A stretch of 64,000 nt of DNA from Gilliamella sp. Pas-s25 (GCF_009795885.1 NZ_WTEV01000002.1:124001-188000), one strand, 5' to 3'. Counted from the first letter of the stretch, positions 39,325 to 49,185 are shown. The notes: generated by a model from the sequence alone, not told the origin. Program-made: numbers and translations.

Positions 39325-39350
39325 CAAAAAACCTGCTATAAGCAGGTTCT
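39325..39350 (-). terminator. Terminator of tRNA-Asn
   Basis: On the minus strand AACCTGC and GCAGGTT pair around TTATA, followed by TTTTTTG. It lies 15 bases after the tRNA 3' end. Confidence 0.8.
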
Positions 39351-39364
39351 AAGAATTCGAAAAT

Positions 39365-39440
39365 TGGCTCCTCCAACAGGACTTGAACCTGTGACATACG
39401 GATTAACAGTCCGCCGTTCTACCGACTGAACTATGGAGGA
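39365..39440 (-). tRNA. tRNA-Asn (GTT)
   Basis: Seventy-six bases on the minus strand, including encoded CCA, nearly identical to enterobacterial tRNA-Asn: acceptor TCCTCCA, D-arm AGTTCAGTCGGTAGAAC, anticodon loop CTGTTAATC (anticodon GTT), T-arm with GGTTCAAGTCC. The acceptor stem pairs throughout. Confidence 0.97.
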
Positions 39441-39588
39441 ACACTTAACAGGCAGAATATTAACTATCTATAACAACAATGTCAATCTATAAAACACCAA
39501 ATAGCATCAACTGCTCAGCTTGTAAGCAAATCAGGCGATTAGTGTGTTAAAATAATGAGTAAGTGACATAACAGGTAGAATAAAATTG

Positions 39589-40164
39589 ATGAAAAAAAAT
39601 ATTTGTGTTTTTTGTGGTGCAAGTGAAGGAAGCCGCCTAGAATACCGGACTCATGCTGAACAATTAGGTAAAATATTAGCGGAGCAACACAGGCGTTTAA
39701 TCTATGGTGGTGGTAATAAAGGCTTAATGGGTATTATTGCTAATGCAGTCTTAGCTCATGGAGGCGAGGTAATTGGTATTATCCCTGAACGTTTAGTCAA
39801 AGCCGAAACGGCTCACCACGGTATCACTCGTTTAGAAGTGGTAGATAATATGCATCAGCGCAAAGCAAGACTGTCTGAGCTTGCCGATGGCTTTATTGCA
39901 ATGCCGGGCGGAACAGGTACGCTAGAAGAGGTTTTTGAAGTCTGGACGGGTATGCAAATCGGTTATCACGAAAAGCCGGTAGCTTTATTTAATCCAGCTG
40001 AATTTTGGCAGCCTATGCTCAATTTTTTACAACATGCTGTGAACGAGGGGTTTGTTCGAGATAGTTTTTATAAAACATTAATCGTTTCGGAAGATCCGAA
40101 ATCTATGCTACAACAAATAGATCACTTTATTCCTAGAGATTTACAACGTTGGATAAAAAAATAA
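39589..40164 (+). CDS. LOG-family nucleotide phosphoribohydrolase
   Basis: A 191-residue Rossmann-fold enzyme of the LOG (TIGR00730) family, which releases the base from nucleoside monophosphates. The start KKNICVFCGASEGSRLEY, the nucleotide loop RRLIYGGGNKGLMGIIANAV and the catalytic motif AMPGGTGTLEEVFEVWTGMQ (PGGxGTxxE) are visible. ATG 39589 is preferred over the TTG three bases earlier. Physiological substrate not determinable. Confidence 0.9.
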   Translation: MKKNICVFCGASEGSRLEYRTHAEQLGKILAEQHRRLIYGGGNKGLMGIIANAVLAHGGEVIGIIPERLVKAETAHHGITRLEVVDNMHQRKARLSELADGFIAMPGGTGTLEEVFEVWTGMQIGYHEKPVALFNPAEFWQPMLNFLQHAVNEGFVRDSFYKTLIVSEDPKSMLQQIDHFIPRDLQRWIKK

Positions 40165-40182
40165 CGTATTGATGATAAAAAA

Positions 40183-40210
40183 ATCGCCATCAAATGATGG
40201 CGCTTTTTTT
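40183..40210. terminator. Bidirectional terminator
   Basis: CGCCATCA pairs with TGATGGCG around AA, with A-run on the left and seven T residues on the right. It serves both the LOG gene and the converging fru operon. Confidence 0.85.
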
Positions 40211-40225
40211 ATTTATATTTCAGAA

Positions 40226-41917
40226 TTAAGCTACAGCTGTAGATTCTAACTCTGGTTGTTTAATAAATGCATAAGCCACACCAGCAATAACAGAACCAGC
40301 CACAATAGATAACAAGTAGCCACCTACTGGTTTAACCACGCCAGGAATGGCTAAAGCGAATAACCCTCCATGTGGCGTCATTAATGTTGAACCAAAAGCT
40401 AACGCCATGCCACCAGTAATTGCCCCACCAATAATACAACATGGGATAACACGTAATGGATCACGAGCAGCAAATGGAATTGCCCCTTCCGATATAAAGC
40501 ATAAACCTAATACCAATGAAGCTTTACCACTCTCTTGTTCAGTTTTAGCAAATTTTTTGCGTGCAATAAGTGTTGCAATGCCCATCGCTAAAGGTGGAAC
40601 CATACCCCCCGCCATAACTGCCGCCATTGGTGCATAAACTTGTGCTGAAATTAAACCTGTACCAAATGCATAAGCAACCTTATTAATTGGCCCACCCATA
40701 TCAGTACACATCATTCCCCCTAAAATAGCCCCCAATATAACAGCATTGGCAGTACCCATTGAATTTAACCATACTGTTACAACGTTCATTAACCATGCAA
40801 TCGGGGTACCAACAATAAATTGCATCACAAGACCTGTAATAAGCGTTGCAAATAGTGGTACGATTAGTATTGGCTTTAATGCCTCTAGCGTTTTTGGTAA
40901 TGGTAAATATTTTGTGATTAATAGCGCCAAATAACCTGCAAAATAACCAATAATAATCCCACCTAAAAAGCCTGCGCCAGTCGATACGGCAAGTAAACCA
41001 CCCACAAGCCCCGGTGCAAGCCCAGGTCTATCCGCAATAGAATAAGCAATATAACCTGAAAGCAATGGCACCATAAGTGAAAAAGCAAGCCCTCCAATTT
41101 GAGCTAAATGCGGTTCACCAATTAATTTTTGCACCCCATCAACCATTTCAAACGAACCAAAAGCAAATGAAAGTGCAATAATCAAACCACCTGCAACCAC
41201 CATTGGTAACATGTAAGATACGCCGGTTAATAGATGTTGATAAACACCTTTTTTATCATTGCTTGATTCAGTTTTTGCAGCATTTGCAGGCTGATAAACC
41301 GTTGCTTCTTCAAATGCTTTATCAAATTCTTGTGCTGTTTTTTTCAGGGCTGGTCCTGTTTTGGTGCGATAAAGTTTTTTACCTGTAAATTTGCTTAAGT
41401 CAACATCGATATCGCAAGCTGCGATAACTACATCGGCAGAAGCGATTTCTTCTGGTGTTAATTCATTGCCAACACCGACTGAACCACGAGTTTCAACTTT
41501 ACACCACCAACCCCGTTTTTTGGCTTCTTCTTCAATCGCTTCTGCAGCCATAAAGGTATGTGCAACCCCTGTTGGACAGGCAGTAACAGCAACAATGCGT
41601 TTTATACCATTATTTGGCGTTGATGTTGGTGCCACCTCAGCAGATTGTTCATAAACACTCGCTTTACTTTGTGCATCAGTTAAAATCTGTTTTGGATTAG
41701 CAAAAAGCTGATTTAAGTCTTCAATAACATAAACTTTTTTACCCACCACTGATTTATCACTGATGGTCCCCGAACCGACAGCAACAATAACATCTGCTGA
41801 TGCCGCATTTTCAACTACGTTTAAATTTAAGGCATTTGCCGCTAAAGCTAATTCTGCTTTAGCTAAACGTCCATTAACTGGACCTGCATGACTACCTTCA
41901 ATAATATATATATTCAT
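40226..41917 (-). CDS. fruA: PTS fructose-specific EIIBC component
   Basis: A 563-residue membrane permease that imports fructose as fructose 1-phosphate. Domains: IIB' (residues 1-100, no cysteine), IIB with the phosphorylated Cys in VAVTACPTGVAHTFMAAEAI (around 115), then IIC from about 225 with eight or more membrane helices (VSYMLPMVVAGGLIIALSFA, LLAVSTGAGFLGGIIIGYFA) and the substrate loop MCTDMGGPINKVAYAFG. Last gene of fruBKA; ten bases after fruK. Confidence 0.96.
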   Translation of the reverse strand: MNIYIIEGSHAGPVNGRLAKAELALAANALNLNVVENAASADVIVAVGSGTISDKSVVGKKVYVIEDLNQLFANPKQILTDAQSKASVYEQSAEVAPTSTPNNGIKRIVAVTACPTGVAHTFMAAEAIEEEAKKRGWWCKVETRGSVGVGNELTPEEIASADVVIAACDIDVDLSKFTGKKLYRTKTGPALKKTAQEFDKAFEEATVYQPANAAKTESSNDKKGVYQHLLTGVSYMLPMVVAGGLIIALSFAFGSFEMVDGVQKLIGEPHLAQIGGLAFSLMVPLLSGYIAYSIADRPGLAPGLVGGLLAVSTGAGFLGGIIIGYFAGYLALLITKYLPLPKTLEALKPILIVPLFATLITGLVMQFIVGTPIAWLMNVVTVWLNSMGTANAVILGAILGGMMCTDMGGPINKVAYAFGTGLISAQVYAPMAAVMAGGMVPPLAMGIATLIARKKFAKTEQESGKASLVLGLCFISEGAIPFAARDPLRVIPCCIIGGAITGGMALAFGSTLMTPHGGLFALAIPGVVKPVGGYLLSIVAGSVIAGVAYAFIKQPELESTAVA

Positions 41918-41926
41918 GAATACTCC

Positions 41927-42862
41927 TTATGCAGCAATTATTTCAATTTTTTCTAGCATATTATTTACAGCTTGGCGCTCAGCGATACCCACACCAGCCT
42001 GTCCAACCGATAAAGCCGCAACACTTGATGCAAATACTAAAGTGTCTTTAATTGATTGCTCAGTGATTAAACCATATATTAAACCAGCGACCATTGAATC
42101 ACCGGCACCCACAGTGCTAACTACTTGGCATTTAGGTGGTTTTGCTAACCATGCTTCATTTTTAGTGACCCATAATGCACCTTTACTTCCAAGCGAAATA
42201 ATGACATTGTCAACGCCACCATTAACTAATTCCATAGCAGCATTTTTTACATCATCGAGTGTAGATAATTTGCGACCTATCCACATTTCGAGCTCTTTAT
42301 CATTTGGTTTAATTAACCATGGTTTTGCTTTTAATCCTGCGACCAATGCATCTCGACTACTATCGAATACAATTTTTGGACAAATCGCTTTAACTTGTTC
42401 CATCCAATTTGTAAATTTATCAAGTGATACCCCAGCAGGTAAACTACCGCTAATAGCAACCATATCAATGTCTTTTAACCATTCAAGCGAGTTTTTTACA
42501 AAGCTTTGCCAGTCTTGCTCACTAATAGTAAAGCCAGAAAAATTTAGATCGGTCACTTCGCTATTTTCTTCGGTTAATTTGACATTAATACGTGTACGAC
42601 CGTCAATTGTTTCAAATTTATCAACCACATTTAATGATTTAAATAATAAATTAAAGCCATCACGGTTTTCTTTACCTAAAAAACCACCAACGGTTAATTG
42701 AACATCTAAATCCGACAAAACTTTAGCAACATTGATGCCTTTACCAGCAGCTAGTAATGCATTGGTTTGGACTAAATTAACATCGCCAAGCTCTACTTTT
42801 GGGCAAAAACCTAAGAGATCATAAGCAGGATTTAAGGTGATTGTTGCAATACGATAAGTCAT
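41927..42862 (-). CDS. fruK: 1-phosphofructokinase
   Basis: A 311-residue PfkB-family kinase that makes fructose 1,6-bisphosphate from fructose 1-phosphate. PfkB signatures: substrate-site segment ALLAAGKGINVAKVLSDLDV near the N-terminus and the ATP/catalytic site QVVSTVGAGDSMVAGLIYGL (catalytic Asp in GAGDS). Stop and start abut its neighbours (one base from fruB), so it is co-translated. Confidence 0.96.
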   Translation of the reverse strand: MTYRIATITLNPAYDLLGFCPKVELGDVNLVQTNALLAAGKGINVAKVLSDLDVQLTVGGFLGKENRDGFNLLFKSLNVVDKFETIDGRTRINVKLTEENSEVTDLNFSGFTISEQDWQSFVKNSLEWLKDIDMVAISGSLPAGVSLDKFTNWMEQVKAICPKIVFDSSRDALVAGLKAKPWLIKPNDKELEMWIGRKLSTLDDVKNAAMELVNGGVDNVIISLGSKGALWVTKNEAWLAKPPKCQVVSTVGAGDSMVAGLIYGLITEQSIKDTLVFASSVAALSVGQAGVGIAERQAVNNMLEKIEIIAA

Positions 42863-44068
42863 TTAAACACCCTCACCTAAACCGCTTTCAATCGCTTTGC
42901 CAATTGCTTCAAGCGCTTGTTCGGCATCGTCACCAACGGCAGTAAATTGTAATCGACTGCCTTTTTTGGCACCTAGCGCAACAATTTTCATTAAGCTCGT
43001 TGCACTTACTGCTTCACCTTTACCATCTAAATTAGCAACGGTGACTTTACTGTTGAATTCTTTAACGAGTTTAACTAAAACAGACGATGGACGAGTATGT
43101 AAACCATTCTCGTTAGGAATAATAAATTCTCGACTTAATGATTCATTATTCGATTCAGTAGCTGTCGACTCATTTGTAGAGGTCGATTGAATTCCTGATT
43201 TATCAGCACCTCCTGTCGTTTCAGAGCCAGATAAAAGAAGATTGATAAACCCATCGCTATTTGCTGATAATAGTAATGCTAATTTTTGGTTAAACACTAA
43301 AGTTGCAATGTTATTTACAACCTCAGAAACAGAATCATCAACGACTGACATGGTGATAAGTAACTTAACTGGCTTACCATCTTCATTAAGATTACTAGTG
43401 GTACGACTAATTGCTATAGCATTTTTTAAATTACCTTCTTTACTATCATTTAACCAAACACCATCACCTAGGTAAGTAGGTTTATTATCTAATACTTCAG
43501 TAATAAAACTTGTATTGACAGCATTTTGCTGTTTTAAACGCGATGCATTTAATGCTTGTAGTGTTGATAAACTATCAGCAGGAATATCCAATAATAATGC
43601 AGATTCATTTACTGTGAATTGACTATCTTCTAGACTTGTTTTGCCGGTTAAAATGGCAATTGCTTCGTCCGCCGATTGAATTTTTCTGATGCGCTCCTCT
43701 ACCCCATCAGCCCCAAGTACGTGAGTTAGTTGACGAAGTAATTCTAGATGCTCATCAGAGCTTGCGGCAATACCAATTGCAAGATAGGCCTTTTCACCAT
43801 CATCCCCCCATTCAACACCATTAGGAAAACAAAATACTTGTACCCCTGTTTTTTTGACCAAATGACGTGTTTTTGTTGTGCCATGGGGAATAGCAAGACC
43901 GATACCTAAATATGTCGCCGCTTGAGTTTCTCGTTCAAGCATGCCATCGACATAACCTTCTTCAACAAATCCTGCACTCGTTAAGGCTGTAGCAATTTTT
44001 TTTATCGCTTCAGTTTTATTGGTAGCTTGTTCATTTAAATGAATGTTTTCTTTAACTAAATGAAACAT
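42863..44068 (-). CDS. fruB: Fructose PTS diphosphoryl transfer protein FruB
   Basis: A 401-residue fusion of EIIA(Fru), a middle domain and an FPr (HPr-like) domain, passing phosphate from EI to FruA. The IIA active site is GLAIPHGTTKTRHLV (His around 62). The C-terminal HPr-like domain has EFIIPNENGLHTRPSSVLVK (phosphorylated His in GLHTRP) and the regulatory region SATSLMKIVALGAKKGSRLQ. First gene of the operon, downstream of the Cra operator. Slightly longer than the enterobacterial protein owing to the linker. Confidence 0.95.
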   Translation of the reverse strand: MFHLVKENIHLNEQATNKTEAIKKIATALTSAGFVEEGYVDGMLERETQAATYLGIGLAIPHGTTKTRHLVKKTGVQVFCFPNGVEWGDDGEKAYLAIGIAASSDEHLELLRQLTHVLGADGVEERIRKIQSADEAIAILTGKTSLEDSQFTVNESALLLDIPADSLSTLQALNASRLKQQNAVNTSFITEVLDNKPTYLGDGVWLNDSKEGNLKNAIAISRTTSNLNEDGKPVKLLITMSVVDDSVSEVVNNIATLVFNQKLALLLSANSDGFINLLLSGSETTGGADKSGIQSTSTNESTATESNNESLSREFIIPNENGLHTRPSSVLVKLVKEFNSKVTVANLDGKGEAVSATSLMKIVALGAKKGSRLQFTAVGDDAEQALEAIGKAIESGLGEGV

Positions 44069-44143
44069 ATAATAAATACCTCTGGGTTAAAATGTTGGGT
44101 CGACTAAAATGACTCAGCAAATATAAATCCTTGAATTAACATT

Positions 44144-44159
44144 ATTGAATCGTTTCAGC
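44144..44159 (-). promoter_or_regulatory. Cra (FruR) operator
   Basis: TGAATCGTTTCA lies about 75 bases before fruB, a nearly perfect match to the enterobacterial Cra site. The regulator gene is just upstream on the same strand. Fructose 1-phosphate would release repression. Confidence 0.85.
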
Positions 44160-44293
44160 AATAATGAATAAATTAATATCAATTATCAAATAAATTATGT
44201 CTATTAATAAGTAATTTGTGATCTGGATCTTATTTTTTATCTAAAATTTAAACTGTTTTAAAACCAATATTGCGTTTAGTGCCTATCAATATC

Positions 44294-45298
44294 TTAACGG
44301 CTTAAGCTACCTCGATAGATCAATCTCCTCGGAATTATTGTCGTACCCGATTGGTAATTTTCATTATGCAGATAGTTTAAAAACAGTTTTATTGTTATAT
44401 TCGCAACTTCTTTATGATCTTGTGCAAGCGATATGACTTTACATGGTAAAAAATCTAACAACTCATTATCGCCAAAGGTAGCAATAGTTAAAGTATCGGG
44501 TAAATGTCCAAATTTTCTTAAAATTGCATCAATACTTCCTTGTAATAAAGAAAAGGAAGTAGTAAAAATGCCATTAGGCATCTCATGACTTTCTAACCAT
44601 TGGCTAAAGGCAAAATCAGCATCTTGACGACTATAGTTATTTGCATATAAAAAATCAATTTTATTGCAATTATTAAGCTGGATATCTTTAAAGCCATCTA
44701 GACGAAGTTGACTAACAGACAAGTCTGGTAAAGCCCCAATATAAACCGCTGAATCTTTTACAAAATTATTAAATGCTTTGGCTAGTGATTTAGAATCCTG
44801 TCTATCCGCCCCTACAATATTTCTAAATTTAGAGATGGATAATATTCGATCAAGTGCAAATAATGGAATCTTTTCGTTTTGCCAGTTATCATAAAAAAGA
44901 TAATCCTGCGCAGAAACAAATGACGATGAAATAATTAAAGCATCTACTCGGCGTTGCTGAAGATGCTTAACGCACTCTTTTTCGATGTGTGGATTATCTT
45001 CAGAACATGCTAATAATAACTGATATCCTTCTTTTCTTACCAGCTGTTCTAAATAATTAGCGATGCGGGTATAACTGTTGTTTTCTAAATCAGGAATAAT
45101 AAAACCGATAGTACGGGTTTTACCAGCTCTAAGTCCTGCTGCTACGGCATTAGGTTGGTAATTATGCGCTTTTACCACCGACATGACTTTTTCAACTGTT
45201 TTGTCACTCACGCGATACTTTTTGGCTTTTCCATTAATCACATAACTTGCTGTTGTTCTTGAAACACCCGCCAAAAGAGCGATTTGTTCTAATTTCAT
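44294..45298 (-). CDS. fruR: LacI-family regulator Cra/FruR
   Basis: A 334-residue repressor. The helix-turn-helix MKLEQIALLAGVSRTTASYV then INGKAKKYRVSDKTVEKVM is nearly that of enterobacterial Cra, followed by the hinge HNYQPNAVAAGLRAGKTRTI. The periplasmic-binding-like domain includes FIIPDLENNSYTRIANYLEQ. It should respond to fructose 1-phosphate. The position upstream of fruB suggests a dedicated fru regulator (as in pseudomonads), while the sequence is Cra-like. Confidence 0.92.
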   Translation of the reverse strand: MKLEQIALLAGVSRTTASYVINGKAKKYRVSDKTVEKVMSVVKAHNYQPNAVAAGLRAGKTRTIGFIIPDLENNSYTRIANYLEQLVRKEGYQLLLACSEDNPHIEKECVKHLQQRRVDALIISSSFVSAQDYLFYDNWQNEKIPLFALDRILSISKFRNIVGADRQDSKSLAKAFNNFVKDSAVYIGALPDLSVSQLRLDGFKDIQLNNCNKIDFLYANNYSRQDADFAFSQWLESHEMPNGIFTTSFSLLQGSIDAILRKFGHLPDTLTIATFGDNELLDFLPCKVISLAQDHKEVANITIKLFLNYLHNENYQSGTTIIPRRLIYRGSLSR

Positions 45299-45337
45299 AA
45301 CACTATCTCAGCTAAAATATAGTTAGTTATTTAACCT

Positions 45338-45366
45338 GAATCAGAATAATTTGTAAAGACTGATTC
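45338..45366. promoter_or_regulatory. Inverted repeat upstream of fruR
   Basis: GAATCAG and CTGATTC are separated by 15 bases, about 40 bases before fruR. The half-sites resemble the TGAATC of the Cra operator, so autoregulation is conceivable; function not shown. Confidence 0.35.
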
Positions 45367-45436
45367 TAATGTCTACTCAATAAGTTAGCTATATTTTATG
45401 TTTTGCAAAAAGCCTAAATACAAAAAGGGTTGATTC

Positions 45437-45465
45437 AAAAAAATAGGATTTCGCCAAGTCCTATC
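45437..45465 (-). terminator. Terminator after the iron ABC operon
   Basis: Minus-strand ATAGGA pairs with TCCTAT over a ten-base loop and seven T residues follow. It lies 24 bases after the ATPase stop. Confidence 0.65.
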
Positions 45466-45488
45466 AATAACAATAAGCACATTAGTCA

Positions 45489-46244
45489 TTAGTAATAAAT
45501 AGCAATATTTTGATCATGGACATGTTCAATTTTGACTGGAGTATCAAATATATCTTCTAAAATAGTCGCATTCATAATCTGTTGTGGGCTACCTTGGTAT
45601 ATTAGTTCGCCATTTTTCATGGCTAAAATGTAATCTGAATACACTGATGCAAAGTTGATATCATGAATAACAATCACAATTGTTTTACCCAGTTCATCGG
45701 CAGCACGGCGCAACTGTTTCATCATAGCAACAGCATGTTTCATATCGAGATTATTGAGTGGTTCATCAAGTAATACATATTCAGTATCTTGGCAAAGTAC
45801 CATGGCAACATAAGCTCGTTGCCGTTGCCCACCTGATAATTCATCTAAAAAACGCTCTTTATATTCGGTAAGATTTAAAAAATCAAGGGCACGATGAATA
45901 TGGTTATAATCATCAGCATTTAATCGACCTTTGGTATAAGGGTAACGTCCAAACCCGACTAACTCAAAGACAGTCAATCTACTGGTAAAACGGTTTTCCT
46001 GCCTTAATACGGATAAATAGGTGGCAAGTTTATCACTCGGTGTATTTACAACATCCATATTTTGGATTTTAACTTGCCCTTCGTCAGCTAATAAAAGTCG
46101 ACTGATAATCGATAGTAACGTCGATTTACCCGCACCATTTGGACCAATAATGGCAGTAATGCCACCTTGTGAAATGGTCGCACTGACATTTTTTAGTACA
46201 GGTATTGTTTGATAGTTTTTACTAACATTAGCAATTTTTATCAC
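45489..46244 (-). CDS. Iron-siderophore ABC transporter ATP-binding protein
   Basis: A 251-residue FepC/CeuD-type ATPase. Walker A is IIGPNGAGKSTLLSIISRLL, signature DELSGGQRQRAYVAMVLCQD, Walker B EYVLLDEPLNNLDMKHAVAM, H-loop VIVIHDINFASVYSDYILAM. It powers uptake of a ferric siderophore through the two permeases encoded upstream; start overlaps the second permease by four bases. Confidence 0.93.
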   Translation of the reverse strand: MIKIANVSKNYQTIPVLKNVSATISQGGITAIIGPNGAGKSTLLSIISRLLLADEGQVKIQNMDVVNTPSDKLATYLSVLRQENRFTSRLTVFELVGFGRYPYTKGRLNADDYNHIHRALDFLNLTEYKERFLDELSGGQRQRAYVAMVLCQDTEYVLLDEPLNNLDMKHAVAMMKQLRRAADELGKTIVIVIHDINFASVYSDYILAMKNGELIYQGSPQQIMNATILEDIFDTPVKIEHVHDQNIAIYY

Positions 46245-47212
46245 ATCCTAACCTTTTTTAATAATAAGAAAATAAACAAAGAACCACCAATAAATTCAAT
46301 CACAATGGATAATGCACCAACCATATTTAATACTCGCTCTAAGAGCATTTGCCCACCAACAAGAAAAATAATACCTAATAAAAAAGCAGTAGGGAGTAAA
46401 AAACGATGTTGGCTTGATCCACTAATACTATAAGCTAAATTAGCAATTAAAAGACCTAAGAACGTAAACGGTCCAACTAATGCTGTTGATATCGACACCA
46501 AAACAGAGACTAGCAACAAAATAATAGTGATATTTTTTTGGTAATCAATACCTAAATTTATTGCATTATCACGCCCCAAAGCTAGCACATCAAACTTAAA
46601 TCGCATTCGCCATAAAAATAGACCAATAATAGTTGCAATCACCAATGAAAAGATGATCAATATAGGCTCTGCGCGTGTAAATGTCGCAAAAATACGACTT
46701 TGTAGCACAGCAAATTCAGACGGCGTCATCAAACGCTGCAATAAATTAGAAAAACTACGGAATAATGTACCTAAAATGATACCAATTAATAACACCAAAT
46801 GTAAGTTTTGCTTGAGCTTAGTAAATAAACCTCGATACAAAAATAGAGAGAATAAGATTAATAACAGTGATTCAACTATAAATTTGCCAACAATACCGAT
46901 ATAAGGAATGCCTTGTGAATCAATAAAAAAGATCACAACAGTTTGAATGAGTACAAATAGAGATTCAAACCCCATAATTGAAGGAGTTAAAATTCTATTA
47001 TTAGTGATCGTTTGAAAAAGCAATGTTGATGTTGCTGCCGAGAAAGCAACTAAAATCATAGTTAGCATAATCCATGTTCGATGGATCAAAATGTAACTGA
47101 TATTGCCCTTTAGGCCAAAGACCATAAAGCAAATTACGCAAATTAGCGCAATAATAAACAATAAAAATACTCTTTTTTGGCATAAACAATGGCGTTTTTG
47201 GCTAACTAACAT
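46241..47212 (-). CDS. Iron-siderophore ABC transporter permease, second
   Basis: A 323-residue FecCD-family permease with about nine membrane helices (VFLLFIIALICVICFMVFGL at the N-terminus, LALLLVSVLVSISTALVGPF-type late helices). The EAA-like coupling loop sits around GPFTFLGLLIANLAYSISGS. It pairs with the upstream permease as a heterodimer; overlap of 11 bases. The short N-terminal cytosolic segment is Cys-containing, of no clear meaning. Confidence 0.88.
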   Translation of the reverse strand: MLVSQKRHCLCQKRVFLLFIIALICVICFMVFGLKGNISYILIHRTWIMLTMILVAFSAATSTLLFQTITNNRILTPSIMGFESLFVLIQTVVIFFIDSQGIPYIGIVGKFIVESLLLILFSLFLYRGLFTKLKQNLHLVLLIGIILGTLFRSFSNLLQRLMTPSEFAVLQSRIFATFTRAEPILIIFSLVIATIIGLFLWRMRFKFDVLALGRDNAINLGIDYQKNITIILLLVSVLVSISTALVGPFTFLGLLIANLAYSISGSSQHRFLLPTAFLLGIIFLVGGQMLLERVLNMVGALSIVIEFIGGSLFIFLLLKKVRM

Positions 47213-48161
47213 GGCGTTTTCGACTCAACAATATTAAAAAAATAATAGCACCAACTACACCAAGAATTACGCTAACAGGAATTTCAAAAGGATAGCGAAT
47301 AATACGTCCAATAATATCGCAAATTAAAACTAATCCACTACCAAATAAACAGATCCATGGAATGGTTTTACGGACGTTATCACCAAATAATAAACTAACA
47401 ATATTGGGCACAATCAATCCTAAAAATGGTAAAACGCCAACTACCACAACAACAATACCACCGATTAATGCAATAACAATCAGTCCAGTCAACATAACAC
47501 GGCGATAATTAAGTCCCACATTGATCGAAAAATCTCGACCCAATCCTGCCACAGTAAATTGATCTGCGCTCCAACAAGCGAGTAATGTCAATCCGCCGAC
47601 CAGCCATAATAGCTCATAACGACCTTGTAAAATTCCAGAAAAATCACCTGATTCCCAACCACCAAGTGATTGTAACAAATCAAAATACATAGCAAAAAAT
47701 GTGGTAATTGCGCTAATAACAGATCCTAACATAATACCAATAAGTGGTACCATCAAAGTAGATTTAAAAATTACTTTTCGAGAAATTGCCATAAAAATCA
47801 TTGTACCAATCATGGCAAATAAGCTGGCAATAACCATTTTAGTCATAACACTTGCGCTAGGCGCTAAAACCATCATTACTAATAAGCCAAGACTAGCAGA
47901 TTGAGTTGTACCAACCAAAGAGGGTTCAACAAAGCGATTTTGTGTTAGCAGTTGCATAATTAAACCAGCAACACTCATAGCACTGCCAGCTAATAATAAA
48001 GCAGCTGTTCTAGGTACGCGGCTTACAAAAAAAATCTCGCGCATATTGCTATCTGACCACAGTTCAAATAGCGTTACATGCCCTGCACCAATAAATAGAC
48101 TTATTGCAGTCATTATCAATAAAATGAAAATGCCTGCAATAAAATAAAACGACTTAACCAT
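47202..48161 (-). CDS. Iron-siderophore ABC transporter permease, first
   Basis: A 319-residue FecCD permease. Conserved are FFVSRVPRTAALLLAGSAMS (RxPRxxxAxxxGxxL), LTQNRFVEPSLVGTTQSASL (family NPLA/EP...G) and LPFLGLIVPNIVSLLFGDNV near the end. Eight to ten membrane helices. It starts nine bases after the binding-protein gene. The set resembles CeuBCD/Vct-type catecholate transporters rather than FepBDG. Confidence 0.9.
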   Translation of the reverse strand: MVKSFYFIAGIFILLIMTAISLFIGAGHVTLFELWSDSNMREIFFVSRVPRTAALLLAGSAMSVAGLIMQLLTQNRFVEPSLVGTTQSASLGLLVMMVLAPSASVMTKMVIASLFAMIGTMIFMAISRKVIFKSTLMVPLIGIMLGSVISAITTFFAMYFDLLQSLGGWESGDFSGILQGRYELLWLVGGLTLLACWSADQFTVAGLGRDFSINVGLNYRRVMLTGLIVIALIGGIVVVVVGVLPFLGLIVPNIVSLLFGDNVRKTIPWICLFGSGLVLICDIIGRIIRYPFEIPVSVILGVVGAIIFLILLSRKRHVS

Positions 48162-48169
48162 GAGTCACA

Positions 48170-49123
48170 TCAATTTGTTGATGTTTTATGTAAAGCTTCA
48201 CTAATTTGATCCATCAAACGACTATAAGTTTGAATACCGCCTGCGATATACATTGAAGTTGAATCTAAATAGATAACATGTTGATTTTGCCATGCCGCTG
48301 TTTTTTCAATTAAGTCATTACTTAGTACTTGCTGTGCAGATTGTGCTTCTTTATTACCTATTGCACTATCTCTATCTAATACAAACAACCACTGCGGGTT
48401 AACACTTAAGATAAATTCAGAGGTCACCGCATTACCATGACGTCCAGCTTCTTGAAATGTGGTTGCAGGTTTAAAACCAAGTATATCAAACACAAAACCA
48501 AAACGAGATTTTGGACCATAAGCAGACATTTTACCACCATTAACCATAATGACTAATGCACTTCCGGCAGTGCTTGTTTTTGGTTTTAGTTGTTCAATTT
48601 TTTGATTAAAATTAGTAATAAGCTTTTTAGCTTCATCTTGCTTATTAAAAATAGTGCCTAATTGCTCTGTTCTTTGCGTTAAACTACCTAAAAAGTCTTT
48701 TGAGTCAATATCTAAAGAGATCGTTGGAGCAATGTCATTTAATTTTTTATAAGCATCATTAGCGCGACCACCAGCAATAATAACATCAGGCTCAATTGTG
48801 CTTAATACCTCATAATTTGGTTCAAATAAGGTCCCAACATTAGTATAGGTTTTATCGCTATATTTAGATAAAAAATCAGGTAAATGTACATCAGATTGCG
48901 GAACAGCCGAGACAGGAATATTCAAAGCATCAACAATATCAAGTGTTGCAATATTAAAAACAACGACTTTTTTAGGATTTTCAGGTACATCAGTTTTGCC
49001 TTGAGCATGTTCAACGGTAACCTTTTTCACAGGTGTTTGCTGTTCTTTTTTATTATCACATCCAACTAAAACAAGTAATACAGTAAGTAAAACTAAAAAT
49101 TTTACTTTGATATATGAATACAT
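48170..49123 (-). CDS. Siderophore-binding lipoprotein
   Basis: A 317-residue substrate-binding protein with lipobox LLVLVGCDNKKEQ. It resembles CeuE/YclQ/FatB-type class III binding proteins: KKVVVFNIATLDIVDALNIP, EPDVIIAGGRANDAYKKLND and the late VIYLDSTSMYIAGGIQTYSR. Tyr and Arg/His residues in the last two segments probably bind the ferric catecholate. First gene of the operon, controlled by a Fur box 40 bases upstream. Confidence 0.9.
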   Translation of the reverse strand: MYSYIKVKFLVLLTVLLVLVGCDNKKEQQTPVKKVTVEHAQGKTDVPENPKKVVVFNIATLDIVDALNIPVSAVPQSDVHLPDFLSKYSDKTYTNVGTLFEPNYEVLSTIEPDVIIAGGRANDAYKKLNDIAPTISLDIDSKDFLGSLTQRTEQLGTIFNKQDEAKKLITNFNQKIEQLKPKTSTAGSALVIMVNGGKMSAYGPKSRFGFVFDILGFKPATTFQEAGRHGNAVTSEFILSVNPQWLFVLDRDSAIGNKEAQSAQQVLSNDLIEKTAAWQNQHVIYLDSTSMYIAGGIQTYSRLMDQISEALHKTSTN

Positions 49124-49162
49124 TATAGCTCCTAATTATCAGCCTAAATAAAAAACCAAAAA

Positions 49163-49185
49163 ATGATAATTATAATAATTATCAT
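49163..49185 (-). promoter_or_regulatory. Fur box
   Basis: A near-perfect palindrome with half-sites ATGATAATTAT and TAATTATCAT, 40 bases before the binding-protein start. Iron-loaded Fur would repress the transporter. Confidence 0.85.

Noticed and set aside
41916-42701. 261-codon plus-strand frame opposite fruK
   Set aside because: Long antisense shadow of a well-supported kinase gene; no family features and no ribosome site.
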